Below, piece by piece: positions 34,443 to 46,937 of a stretch of DNA of 64,000 nucleotides. Both the position numbers and the translations under genes were made by a program. Under the pieces are notes generated by a model that was not told the origin of the DNA, did not search any database, and saw nothing but the letters and a program-made list of their open reading frames with translations. Position 1 is the stretch's first letter. Every line of letters starts with the position of its first letter. The DNA comes from Albifimbria verrucaria. Its lineage: Eukaryota; Ascomycota; Sordariomycetes; Hypocreales; Stachybotryaceae. The DNA lies in the NCBI GenBank assembly GCA_020081605.1, contig JAHREC010000049.1:2232001-2296000 (forward strand). Reading direction: 5' to 3'.

Positions 34443-36083
34443 GAAAATCTTCCATCGGAAAATGGCCGATGCCATCTCCATTATGATCTGCCGCTGCTCT
34501 TTGATCCATTCCAAAACGACGTTAATTGCATGTCTCGGATCTGATTCTCCTGTTTTATCCCTCCATTTATCCTCTCCAACCCCAGATCTTAGCAAAGAAG
34601 CTCTTTATCGGAATGGGCTGGTCTGGCCATGTGCCACCACGTTCCGTCTTCAGCAATTTAAAGTATCTTGGTGGCACAAAGGTACTACAGTAACTACCTT
34701 AGTAGGTACGTACTAACGTAAGGTACGTACGCCAGTCGGTGCAGGCACTGCTTCACTTCGCTGGAGAGATATAAGAAAGACGTAATTAATCTACAGCAAC
34801 CCTAATATCTTTTGAATTCATCTTCATAACTTGCCTCCACGCTACCTCGTATCCGCAACCCTATCCCACGGTTAATGCTGCCTCCGAAGCTCCCTTGCTT
34901 CGGCATCGAAAACCCCTGCCATTGTGACATCATGGCCTCTCCCTAACATGTCCTCAATCTCCTCCCTTCATCCAAGCGCCATCTTGCTGTCTCGTGTTCC
35001 TGGCTCAATTGTCTTGGGTCCTCAAACTGTCTCCATAGTTCGAGATCGAGAGACATGCGAAAAGAGCACTTAGATGAGAGCAAGGCAGCAGAAAGGGAAA
35101 AAAGGGGGAGGGCTTCCCAAGATGGAGACATACCTGCATTGCATATGCGCGTGTCCTGCTTCAAGCTCCCGAGCGCCTCTGCAGCCTCAAGATGCCTTTC
35201 ATGCGATTACCATCTCTCCCTGCCGTCCCCTCATGATCGAGTTCTGCTCATCCATCGTGACCCGGGTTCCGTATTCCACGGAGCTGCATGATGTTCCAAT
35301 CTTCCAGAACCTTGTTTTCTGCATTCTCCAGAGATGCCGTTTTATTTCCACATACCAGCAGCTTGTCTAGCTCATCGACTAGTCGAGAGACGGGCTCTGG
35401 GCACGGGTGTTGGTTTGGCCCATGCTCCCTAGTCGGCCGCTTTGCCAACGCACAAGAGCTAACGGACGCTTGTGGATTTGGACTTTGGTGCCTGGATCTT
35501 GCTGGACGTAGTCTAAACCAGCGCTAATCCCACTTGGTCTTGTCGCGATCCTCGTGCCGACGTCTCCTGGCTCGTGCTGAAGCATCGTGCCATCTAGCCG
35601 TAGCGTATGCAGAGCTACAGCACGCTTGGGCGGTTCATCTTATGTCAAGCTTTGGGTTCAGCTTCATGCCTTTAGTCAACCCATGCTAGTGCCATGTTGC
35701 TTGACTTCCGCCATGTGGCAGTGTGTTGTCTATCGCTGGCAATTCATGGTCCGCCCGTGGCCCCCGGCCTTCTGGAAACCTGGCTGCCAAAGACATGAAA
35801 TACCTGATATATCCATCATTTCCACGTCATGATACTATGTAGCACCTCAAAGACTAGTGGGTCAACGACCCCAACCACGAACAATTCACTACTTGCGCTT
35901 GGCTATAGTCAACGTCTCCCAGCTGGAACATACATTGTTTACTCATCTTATACACTACATACAACCTGCTAAAAATGACAAAATACCACCATCTGTTAAC
36001 AATATGATTCAAGTCTTGAGAATGTCAATGTGCAGCAAGGCTTCGAATAACGGTTGCACTGCACATCAGTAGAATTCCCTGGC

Positions 36084-39000
36084 TTAATCCAATACACGTC
36101 CAGCCACTGCCGCTCCGCTGCTGTCCTTGGTTGTTGTCTTCTTCAAGGACTTGCCCAGCTGAATCTCGCTCAGGAATCCTGCTGGTCGGCCTCCTCCTAC
36201 GGGAAGTGCAGGAGCATCACCCGGAGGAGGAGGGGAGGCGGGGCACCACCCATGGGTGGAGGTGGCGGAGCCGGAGGGCCAGCTGCCGGAGGCGGAGGCG
36301 GAGGTGGAGGAGGCGCAGAAGGTGCCCCGGTACCGGGCATTGGTGGTGGCGGTGGAGGAGCTGACGGTGCCGAGCTGGAGTCCGTCGATGGCATTGGCGG
36401 CGGTGGTGGAGGTGGCGCAATTGGGCTATCGCTGAAGGCAGGTGGTGCTGGGCTTGAGGGAGTAGATCCCTTTCCAGCCGCGGACAAAGGCCTAGGTGGT
36501 GCCATGGTGCCGAAGAGGATCGATGCCAGCTGAGCTGCGTTACCACCACCCGGTCGGTCATCGTCATCAGAATCTTCATCATCGGAGTCCTTATCCGAGC
36601 CCCAATCATCCGAATCAGCCCGTCGTCTGGAAACGGGCACCGAGGGATAGGGGCAGGGGCAGGGGCAGGCTTGGCCTCCTGCGTCATGCGGTGGAAAGGG
36701 TTCGTAGACACATCTACTGGAGGCGGTGGCGCTGGTGGTGCAGGCGCCGCTGGAGCAGGAGGTGGTGCGGTTGCAGTAGCCGAAGGAGAGGTTGACTCAG
36801 AGGGATGAGCCATCATCCTGAAGTAAGGGTTCTTGCTCTCAGACTCGCCGGTTGTCTGGGTAGTCGAGGGTTGAGGTGGTGGTGGTGGTGGGGACACGAC
36901 GGCAGCAGCTGCAGGTCGCTCAAGTTCCTGGCTGCCAATCTGGCTGCCACCCAAGGTGGGTGTAGATGCTTGAGGGGTGATCTGGCTGGGGCCTTCGTCA
37001 TCGTCGTCAGAGGAAGACTCCTCATCGTTAAGCGCCTCGAGCTGGCGTTGAAGCTCAAGCTCCCTTTGCTTCGCTGCCTCAATCTCTGCTCGGCGAGCTG
37101 CCAGCTTGGACTCCTTTTCCTTGGCTTCCGCCATAGCTGCCTTCTTCCTCTTCTTCTCCTCTTCCTTCCTCAATTTGCCTTGCCTAACTTGTTCTTCGAG
37201 GGCTTTGAGGCGAGCCTCGGCTTCCTTCTGTTCATTTGCGAACTCGTCCTCTTCTTCCTTGACCGATTCCCTAGACATTTGTTAGTCAAAGTGTACAAGC
37301 AGAGGCAATACTCAAAACTTACTCCATTTGTTGCATCTCGCGCTGCTGCTGGTCACGCTCCTTGGCAAGTCTCTCCTCCTCAGCAGCCTTGGCTGCTTGT
37401 TCCTCCTCGGCCTTCTTGGCAGCCTCGCGGTCAGCCTGCTCGTTTCGTCCGCCCTTCCTGGTAGGGGAGGAGGTGGCCTCTTGGCCTCCGGCTGCGAAGG
37501 CTCAGCTGCGGGAGGAGGAGGACCGCCCTGCTCCTCAGCAAGGCGAGCCTGGCGCTCAGCATCCCTACGGGCATCTTCTTCCTCGGCCTGGCGTAACTTG
37601 GCCATCCGCTCGGCTCGCTCACGTTCCGCCTTTTGAGCCGCTGTCTCTCCTGACTTGGATGGTGCCTTGATGCCCAATGCGGCAAGACGCTCAGCCATTC
37701 GTTGCTCAGCTTGCTGCTTGATAAAGGCTGCACGCTCCTCAGGGGTCTTGTAGGCCGAGTAAGATCCACCAGCTGCGGTGGGAGTAGCAGTCCGTGAGGT
37801 TGAAGAGGGGCTATCATATCGAGCAGGGGTGCCGTCTCTTTTCTAGTCTCCTCGCGGCGTGTAGCTGGCTGGGTGGTTCGTGTATCCTGTGCACGGATAC
37901 GAGCAGCTCGGCTCTCGCGCTGAAGATCGAAGATGAAGTCACGGACTTCATCCTCGACGCCAAGAGCATCTTCCCAGCGACGTTTCTCGTGCTCACTTGT
38001 GCTATCCTTGCCTCCTTCCTTGAGACTGTCATCAATACCTCGGGAAAAGTCACGCACACTCTCCTCAACATCACGGACCATGCGCTCGTTGCTCTCCTTT
38101 TCGTTCTTGACTTTGATGGTTTCCTCTTCCAGTCTCTTTGGGGCATCGAGATCCTCAGTGCCCACATCGACCTTCTTTCCAGTGAGAGCTGCAGTACGCT
38201 GCTGCATCATTGCCTTGGCTCGGGCCTTGAGGCGATCAGCTTCAGTAACGGTTCCGCCTGGACCAGTGCCGACTATAGCAGGAGCACTGCTCGGGTGAGC
38301 CTTTGCATCCTTAAGGCGGAAGAGCTCAAGTCTGGCATCCATGATTGCCTTCTCTGTTCTTCGCACCTGAGAAGCAAGTTCAGGGACCTTGTCAGTCAGG
38401 TTCTGCAGCTGACGTTTCAATGCGCGTCTTTCAGCCTCTGAATCACCACTAGCGAGTGCAGCATCAGGGTGAGCATCAATATCCTCTTGAATGCGTCGGA
38501 TACGGCGGTACAACTCCTCAGCCTCTCGGCGGTCACGTCGATCCAGGACATCGTCCTCTTCCGCATTCTTCTCGTCCGTGAAGTCCATGGCATCTAGGAG
38601 CACTTGCTTCTCCTTGATCTTCTTCCGAAGTTGATCCAGAGTCAAGTCTTCGTTAGAGCCAACAGACGCAGGAGATTCGGGACGTGGTGAGTTGCCAACT
38701 CTGCGACGGGCACTGGACTTGTAACCAAATTCTTCATCGTCGTTCCTGAAGACAGTAGCATCCTTACGTCCGCCCGCTGAAACGCCACCCTCGCCCCTAA
38801 AAGAGCGGTTCTTCATGTAACTAACTCCAGTCTTCTGTGGGAGCAGGGCCGCACCCGAGTTCTTGCGGAAGTCAGATTCCTGGTGCAACATGGACTTGAT
38901 AGTACCGATAGACTGGCTAAAGTTACGAGTAGAAGGTGGAACAAGCTCAGGGGCAGAGTGTTGGGAAGGGATAGCCGTTGAGCTTTCGGTAGATCAAGTG

Positions 39001-40606
39001 CATGGCGACAGCAAATTCATCCAAATCCAAACGACCCTTGTTGCCATGGTCGGCAAGGGTCCAAACTCTTTCGAGGTCTGGCTTCTCTAGACCACTCTGT
39101 CCGAAGATCTCAATAGCTTGGTCACCACCAATGTAGCCCTTGTTCAGACCATCCCATGCCTTGAAAAGAGAATCGTATCGCGTCTTCTCCTCCTTTGTAA
39201 TTGCCCATGGAATGACAGCATTGCCTTGAAGACCCTGTGTAGTGAAGGAGCCGCCCTCACGGCCCTGCTGGGGCATCATTCTGGCTTGCAGGGCATCAAT
39301 GTTGGGCAGACCACTAGCTGGGGCATTGACCAAACCCCACTGGCCAGGGCGGCCAGTAGGCTGAGCATTCAAGGAGCTACCATGCCGCCGCCAGGGGCAG
39401 CATTAGGCGACAGTGACTGACCGAATCCTGTAGGCATAGGAGGCATGGGAGGACGAGGCCCTGATAGCCAGTAGCTTGTGGGTTCTGCATTCCGGGAAGC
39501 CAGTCTGCTGCTGTTGAAGACCTTGAGCTTGGCCAGGGAATCCAGTCATCTGCGCCTGCAGCAATTGGGAGTTCGAGGCCTGTGGCTGAGGCTGGTGAAT
39601 CGTAGGGGGTAGCAGTATTGGCTCTGAAGTCCGGTGCATTCGTAGCGGCTGTCGAGGACGGGCCTTCCTCTACAACACTGAAGCTGATGATATCCACCAT
39701 GCTCGAAACCTCATTCTTGATGTTTTCGGGAAGCGTAGTGGGCAGAGTCTTGCCGGTCAGTTTCAGGTTGCACAGGTACATGGCGAGGGCAAACTCTGGG
39801 AAGTAAAGCTGCCCAGCTCGGGTCGTATCGGCCAGAGTCCTAAGAATTGTAAGCAAAGTTCAAGTCACCGTGAGCCTAGAGAGCATACCATATGTGGGAC
39901 AGAGAGTCGCCATCGAGCCTAGACCTGAGCAAAAGATCCCTAGCCTTGTCGCCAGACATAGTCGTAGAACCTTCACCAACAGCAGACTTGAACAATGTTT
40001 CGAACTTGGCTTGGTCTTGCGCCGTGATGAACGACAGCCTGATGTTGGGAATCTTGTTGGTTTGCTTTGGGGCCTGCGTCCCTGGGGCTTCGCTGTGCCA
40101 CCAGTCTGGAAAGACGCCGCCATCTCGGTGAACCCAGTCGCCTGAGGCTTCATTGGAACGGGCGGCTGTGATGGCTCGGCCGAGGGACCGGGAGAGGAGA
40201 ACCCGGTCTGCTGGGGTAGCTGGATCTGAGGTGTCTGCTGCTGCTGTTGTTGCTGCTGCTGGAACTGCTGCTGGAACTGCGCGGGCATGGAGGGCATCGG
40301 CGGCGCGCCGGTCTGGAAGCTCTGCTGGGGCTGTGCTTGGCCCGGAAACCCAGTGAACTGCTGCTGGAGTGGTTGAGCTGGCGGTTGCATGGGAGGCTGA
40401 GCTTGGCCCGGGAAGCCGGTATACTGCTGCTGGAGCGGCTGCTGCCCGAAGCCGGTGGGCTGCGGCGCAAATGGAGAGGGCTGCTGTCCCAGCTGCTGGC
40501 CGGGTTGCTGAGCGGCTCCCATGTTGTTGAAAGGCGCGCCATACTGCTGGCCGGCGGGACGCTGGCTGTTCCCGCCGCCTAGGTAGGCGTTCGAGTTGGA
40601 ATACAT
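36084..40606 (-). CDS. pan1: Pan1-type actin cytoskeleton/endocytosis regulator (many frame breaks)
   Basis: Pan1 is the EH-domain scaffold that activates Arp2/3 at endocytic sites. From the ATG at 40606 ([12 protein letters not shown]) there is a Gln/Pro-rich region with TGFPGQAQ repeats and a polyQ tract. The first EH domain contains the [14 protein letters not shown] and [16 protein letters not shown] segments; the second contains the [16 protein letters not shown] and [21 protein letters not shown] segments. A long charged coiled coil follows, then a polyproline stretch, and the end reads AVAGRVLD at the stop 36084-36086. An intron lies at about 37275-37322 and another at about 39840-39893. 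Frame breaks are visible at GGGG 40069-40072, GGGGG 39605-39609, about 39494, about 39460, about 39375, and several more in the C-terminal half. End3 and Sla1 are the known partners. Confidence 0.9.
40237..40262. repeat. CTG-type trinucleotide repeat coding polyglutamine in pan1
   Basis: CTG/TTG units on the plus strand read as an uninterrupted Gln run of about nine residues in pan1. Confidence 0.85.
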
Positions 40607-41536
40607 GGCAGCCTTGCGTTGGGTCGAGCTCAAGACGCCGACGAACGAGGGGTCTGAGACGGTCGCAGAGGGGGAGCACAGGAGCTCCGCAGTGGACGCG
40701 AGACAAGCGATGTGTGAGTCCGGGGAGATAGAAATATAGAATTGAGTCTGAGCACCGCGATAGGGAGGCCTGCCTGGACAGGAACCTTTCGCTGAAGGGG
40801 ATGCTCTCCTCTGTCCAACGGGGATTGCGGGAAGACAAGATGACGAAGCTGTGTCTCCTGTCTGGACAAATGAGGTGGCTTGTGTCCGTACTTGGTACCT
40901 TGCCTGCTTTGGGTAGTACCTTTGTACCTTGTTGGGTACTAACCTACATACTACAGTACAGCCAACAAGATCCACCATAGATGGGCCTGTGGGCTGTTAT
41001 ACTCTGCTAACTACCTTAGTACTTACCTAGTACGAGACCAAGACAAGGTACCTGCAGGTTTGGCTACGACTCACTGCCTGGGCATGTTTCCCTCAAGGTA
41101 CCTATGTTACAACCTGGTTGAGAAGAAATGTTGGAAGCATCCACAAACACATTTGCAATGTCAATCCAGTTTACTACGTTTTCCGCTTTCTTCTGACATC
41201 GGCTTAACCACTCTCATGGAATCAGCTTAGGTTTACCTTTTTTTCCCCTTCTCTCTCTCTTCTTCTTCCTCTTCATTTCCCAAGAGAATAAATCAATAAA
41301 CTGATATGATAATAAAGGGTATCAACACCTATGGGTATTCTAACACGATCCAAATTGCGCCTGTTCTGTTTCCCTGAACTCCCAATGCTTCTTAAATCCT
41401 CATGTCCGATTCCCTAACCAGAAACAATACGGGGCCCCAATTCGTCCCTCTTGATGCACAGGTATCCCTTCAAGATTCTACAACCCCCATCACACGATTC
41501 CGACTCCAAACATGCAGCTGGCTTCATCACCATTCT
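40607..41536. other. Spacer between pan1 and the PH-LRR gene
   Basis: About 930 bp. 40890-41110 is rich in GTACCT/AGGTACC words, typical of promoters in this window. The right part is the presumed 3' UTR of the PH-LRR gene. No coding signal is seen. Confidence 0.6.
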
Positions 41537-44500
41537 TCACTGGCCAACCTGCAACTCTCTGTTGGTATCTCGTACGTCGGAAAACACAAACGAGCACTCT
41601 TCCACCTCTTCCAACACGGTTTGTGAGTCAAAAGGGCTGCGTAGGCTGAATGTTCTCTCCATTGGGCTGTCTGGCTCAGGAGGTGTAGGCGCCCCTGAAC
41701 CACTGCTGGCGCCATCTGTCATTGGGCTGAGAGCAACCTCGCTAGATATGGTGGAAAAGGAGCGCGATGGTCTTCTCTCTACCTCACCGTTGCCGAACTG
41801 AGAGCTCAGAGTGTTCGGCTTTGGACGGACAGCCAGAGTGTATGCCGGAGGTGTTCTTGAGCCTGGAGATTCCTTGGCCCTCCGGGACTCGTAGTCTTTC
41901 AATGCAAGACCTCCAAATGCAGCCGCGAAGATCGCCTCACCATCCCGGTTTGCAATGGCTGATGAAGACGTTCCGTCACTATCCGACTGGTCATTATCGT
42001 CATAAATCCTTTGGTTTCTCTCCAAAATTCGCTGCGATGCCGCAACAGCGCCATTCCATTCATCCTTCAGCTGCTGGGTCAATATGTTTTCTGCACCGGG
42101 CTGAACTTTATCATGCTTAAGCCGGGAGATCATAGACGACCGCCGCTGCGTCACAGTAGACTGTTTGGCGTTCTCAACTGCCTTTTGCATAGATCGCCAA
42201 AGCTCCGTGCTAGAAAGAGCAGAGAACTGGCAAATGCCGGTGTTATCCTCAAGGTGCTTCACCAGATGTCGAAAGTTGGACAAGTTGAATTCATTGCCCT
42301 CGCAGTCCAGTGTGCGCAACGTCTTATTGCCGGAGATCGCTTCGGCAAGATCCCCAATGTTGATGTTGAGCATCTGACTGCGAACACGTAGGTGTTCAAT
42401 CCGTGTATTCGCCCGGACACCTATCAATGCCTTGGAGAATTCCCGGCCAAGTCTCCTCATCGAGCTTCGCATCGTAGCCAGAAATGTCCAAATATCGTAC
42501 GCAAGTGTTTTCCTGGAAAAATTCGTACACAGCTTTGCAGGCCGTATCGCTAGCGGCGTCAGGAGTGGCTGTTCCAGCAAGGCTCAAGCACTCAATCGTC
42601 CGGTTGACCGTCAAGGCTCGTAGAAGTCTAACATAGCTGGTCTCGTAGTTGAACTCAACCATTTGCAGGAAGAGACACCAAGGAGCGTAGCCACAAGCTA
42701 TAGCAGCGCACAAGTCTTCTATCCCTTCGTCCAGGCGACTCCCATCCAGGTGGATGGTAAGGCGCCTACCCTGACCCATACCTCTGAAAATTCGAGCAAT
42801 GTGCCGCCCTGTAAGCCCACATCTGTTGAGACGAATGAGTTGCAAGTCTTGCGACTGACTCGACTCCAAGTATTCTGCAAATACCTCGACGGTAGCATCG
42901 TTCAACTAAAGCATATGTCAGCCAATGATATAACCATGATTTTGAGCACAGCTTACTATGATTCCGGACATATCTATCTCATGCAATGTCCAGCTGCTCA
43001 TGGCACTCTGGCTAAGAAGAGACATGTCGCTGTCAATTCGAGTGTTCCCGACAATATGAAGCTTTCGCACTGCACGTAAGTGACTGAGCGTATTCCTGAT
43101 AACTTCGAACTTGACTGTCCCTTGGTTGTTGGATGTGTCAAGCACTTCTAGCGTAGCATATTGTCCAGAAAGACCTGCCCACAGCTTAGTTAGGCCAGCA
43201 TCGCCGAGGCCACAGTTCGCCAGGTCAAGCCTCCTAACACAAACACCATCCAGCAGTAAGCTTGCTGTGGTGATTGTTAGTAATGTTGAGTCAAGGAAAA
43301 GAGCATGGCCCGAAACGTACCTAAATCATCTACATCATTGGGAGCAAGCAAGTTTCCCTAAAGAGAATGCTCTGGCAAAGACATATCTGGGCCTTCATAA
43401 GCATCATCAGTGGCCGGATTAGTTCCGAGCTGAGTTGGAGATGCCTAGCATCATCATCTGCTCGAGAGTGCGCCGGCTTTGTGGTTCGTGGGCCTAATGC
43501 ATTCGTCAAGTCAATGCTGCGAATCGATTCCGATGCAAACATCAGTGCATGTATCTCCTGTGACAGCACAGGCGCTTCCTGTAGCATTTCGTACACCTCA
43601 ACAGGAATTCTTGTTCCTATAGCTGGTTAGATTGGGAATTCACAATGTTACTAGCAAACATACCGCTCAGAGATGTGTGGACAATAGAGTCTCCATACTG
43701 GTTGAAATCCTTCTTGCCGGCCAGGGGCGAAAGGTCAACGTTCCGTAGCGAAATAGCTTTGAAAAAGCTATTGTATCGAAGGGCACGGAAAACAGCCAAT
43801 AGTTGTAGGGGCAAGTATGTGCCATTCTTCAATGAGACCAAGCGAAACGTGGGCTGGTTAGGGGCATTCCATTCAATAGTCCATAGGGGTGTTTGGACAT
43901 GAAAAGCCGTGCAATACGCATGTAAACTCCGTTCAAGACCGCCCAAATCGTTACCGGACGTCAAATGCAAAGGTGGCGGGAGTCCCTTGACGTCAAAAAT
44001 GGTCTGTTGGAAATGTTGTGGCCACATAGGCTTTAAGATGCGGTCAACCTTGGTTAAGGCTTCGATAATACGTCTGTAGTGTGCACTGGCTAGGTCTAGT
44101 CGGGCTTCTCGTTCAAAGGGTGAGCTATTGATGTTAGTACTCAGCACAATTTACATAAAAGCATGATTCCTACTGCACACCAGACTTACCGAAAGTTCAT
44201 CACAAATCTCTGTTCATACGATGCTACTGAGGCTTTGAACCGGGTCAAAGTGACAGTGCCAAAAGAAATGGCCTTGACACGCAACTCGCCCGCAGCTGTG
44301 TTGTAATCCGCTTTCAGTACCTCGACAAAGTAGCACATACATGGACCGATAGCTAGATAGAAGGAAGGGCCGTCCATGAGAGTTTGCGTCTCCTCTGTTG
44401 CGCTCGTCTTCTGAACCTGGCCGGTGGGGCGCCGTGCGACTGGAAAGATTAAATTTTGAGAAGGCCCGTCTTCGGGACTCAGCTCTGTGCTAGCGACGAT

Positions 44501-45294
44501 GTGATTTATGCGTGTCTTGATGTTTTCCGGTATGGCGTCGTTAATCGGAGCCTTTCTGAGTCTGGCACGACAGGCGCGCTGTATAGAAGCCATCCAGCTG
44601 TCCCTCTCCTTAGGCAGGCCAAAGAAGAACTGAGTCTTGCAGTATGATAGCCGCGGCCATGGGGAGTGCCACCAAATTTCAATACCAAAACGCGGACTTG
44701 ACCCTTCTTCATTGAAAACGGCGACGATGGATCGGAGAGGAATCTCTAAGCGTGTTTCAGCGCCGGCTGCTGGTTTTGGGCTTGTAGAGTGATGGGCCGC
44801 ATCTGTTCCAGGCGATGCCTCGGGGTTCATCAGCTGTGGGAAAGCGATCTTAGCAGCCTCCGCGCTGCTGAATTTCATCAGACACTGATCGGCGAGAACT
44901 AGATACTCAGGACGGGCTTTCAGAAGCGACACATCTGCTTTTAGATATCCATGCTCGATGATCTCCATAGAAGCGAGCGGCTGATCGATGGGGCTGGCGG
45001 GGCGCTCATGAGGAGAGGGAATAACAACAGAATCCTTGGAGACCCGTCGTCGGTGTATTCTCTCAATCATGGAACTTGAATTGGACGGTGTTTTCGATAG
45101 CCGTCTGGTGGAGGCAGCCGTCTTGGCGTAGTTGGGCGAGAGAGACTCCAAGGAAGAGTTGCTGAGCGAGCGAAACGCCTTTGACAGAACTCGAGGCTTC
45201 TTGACATCTCCCAGCAATGGTTCTTCGGCAGATGAATCAACCTGAATAGGGGAGAGCTCCCGTTTTGGGTGCAGGTATACTCCTGCGTCTCCAT
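41537..45294 (-). CDS. PH-domain plus leucine-rich-repeat protein, CARMIL-like architecture (frame breaks)
   Basis: A large intron-containing gene. The N-terminus is Ser-rich (KAFRSLSNSSLESLSPNY). A PH-like module follows with HGYLKADVSLLKARPEYLVL, RFGIEIWWHSPWPRLSY and FFFGLPKERDSWMASIQ. After the intron at 44125-44189 come LRR units such as RALRYNSFFKAISLRNVDLS, LIRLNRCGLTGRHIARIF, ECLSLAGTATPDA, VRYLDISGYDAKLDEETW and GNKTLRTLDCEGNEFNLSNF. A helical, Ser-rich tail ends ECSFVFSDVRDTNRELQVGQ. PH, then LRR, then a disordered tail recalls CARMIL capping-protein regulators, but orthology is inference only. The likely start is the ATG at 45294 (METQEYTCT), followed by one missing base in the GGG at 45267-45269. 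An extra G is suspected near 42437. From memory, unnamed proteins of this layout exist in many ascomycetes. Confidence 0.8.
44125..44189 (-). other. First intron of the PH-LRR gene
   Basis: Minus-strand gtaagt donor, gtactaac branch site and aatag acceptor. It joins FVMNFR to SPFEREARLDL. Confidence 0.85.
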
Positions 45295-46288
45295 CGCTCG
45301 ACGTTCATGGTGAATATCACTATGTTTCGATTCGGCTAGCGTCTCGTACGACTTGAACCTGTTGCAGACAAAACATCAAGAGCGTGGGCGAATCATGAGT
45401 TGCTTGCTGTTTGCGATTTCCCTTATATCATGCTTTTTCGTGACCTGCGCACGCGAGTTTAGACAAGTTACGAGTCGTGGACGACCTCGTAGTGGACGAT
45501 ACACGAGCTTGGCTGTCGACGTAGGTGTCTCAGCCACGACGGGTGTCCCCTGTAAGCTAGGGAAGGTGGGTGCTTTTCTCGTATTCCAGACGCCCCGGCG
45601 TACTTGGTTTATGCCCAAAAGAGCGGGCTCGAGGTCGAGGATCTGGATGCTCCTGTTGAAGATGATGCGCGGCTACGGGTCAACGTGTAGCAGAATAGAT
45701 GCAGTCTGTGGCAAGTTGCCGTGGTCGAGCCAGTGCAGCGCTGGATCAAGGAGCAGGCCGACGCAAGTTGAAATTGAGGCAGCACCTGGCTACTGATAGG
45801 AGAACGAAACAAAGAGCTTATGCCACGCGAACGAGTCGGAATAATGAAGCCCAGGGTGGATTAGATCTTGACAATCCTTCGTCGGCGAGGGTACCGGCGC
45901 AGGTGTCCGCGGCTGTTCGAGGCTAAAAGGAAGCAATGGCACGAGAGCCGGGCGTCGCGTAATCCGGGTAGACCTGGGACAATCACAGCAATTCCTCTAC
46001 CTCGTGATTCTTGGTGCCTCGAGGGGGCTCGAAGTGGTAGCTGGCCAGGATGTGGAGGGAGGCTGGTGGCAGAAGGTCCAGGCGGTTGGCGGAACGAGCT
46101 CGTTCATGAAGCTGCAATGCAAAGGTAGTGGCTCTCGCCTATAAATCACACAATTGGGGTGTGACAGGAGCAGGGAGAGAAATACACCGAAAATATCAAA
46201 CCCACAAACTACCCAAGCGAAAAAACGAGAAGAAGAAAGAAGAGAAGCGAAGAGAGGATGCGATCCGGGAGACACGCAAAAGCAGAGG

Positions 46289-46314
46289 GTGTGGTATGGT
46301 ATGGTGTGGTGTGT
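46289..46314. repeat. GGTAT/GGTGT pentanucleotide repeat
   Basis: Tandem 5-bp GTGGT/ATGGT units. Confidence 0.8.
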
Positions 46315-46903
46315 TGGCCGGGATGCTAGCCTTGGTTGCTGAGCGTTTATGGGCAACTTATGACAGGGGAGCTCAGGTACCTTTTCTCCCTCCCCCTCTG
46401 ACGACTTGATGGCAATCACCAAAACCAAACGTCAGGGAAAATGCGGATGAGAAGGTGCCTAGGCTTTGGGCTGGCTTAGGGACACTGTACATCGAGATCG
46501 CTGCTCCTGAGCTGCAAACAGGCTCGTGCTGCATGTACCTACTGTACTTATCTTGCTGTACCAGCGTACGTACCTACCAGGCGTACCTCGCTGCACAAGC
46601 TGGACTCGCTCGAAACACCATGGGGCCGAATCGGGTAAGTGAGAGCCAGTGTTGAGTTTCGGTACTCCGCACGCTTTACAAAGGAAGTTTCCGGGGTAAA
46701 GGGAGGGATGGGAAACTTTGGATGGTCGATGGGCAGGCTAACTTACAGTACGCATGTGGTATGGAGGATACGGTGGCTTCCAAGACACCGCGGTCACCTC
46801 GGCATGCCTGTCTCGCAACCTGAAGCACGGTGATTCAGTTTGCCTCAGTACCAGCACCAGCACCAGCACACAGGACACAGGGCACAGGACCGCAGTATCC
46901 AAG

Positions 46904-46937
46904 TACTGTGCTGTACTGTACTGTACTGTACTGTACT
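46904..46937. repeat. CTGTA pentanucleotide microsatellite
   Basis: About six tandem CTGTA units, one of them variant (CTGTG). Confidence 0.9.

Larger units (their letters stand above)
32023..36083. other. Long spacer upstream of the forkhead gene
   Basis: About 4 kb with no supportable gene. Open frames at 32.3-33.1 kb (minus) and 33.7-34.3 kb (plus) are low-complexity Arg/Ser/Pro or Gly/Trp-rich and show no domains. The stretch contains a polypyrimidine tract at 33178-33240, GGAT-type repeats near 33763-33835, an AAAAT repeat at 34417-34442 and a GGTAC cluster at about 34675-34735. Confidence 0.55.

Noticed and set aside
45353..46128. Plus-strand frames with a signal-peptide-like segment
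   Set aside because: No ATG in good position, no domain, and the region is the presumed promoter of the PH-LRR gene.
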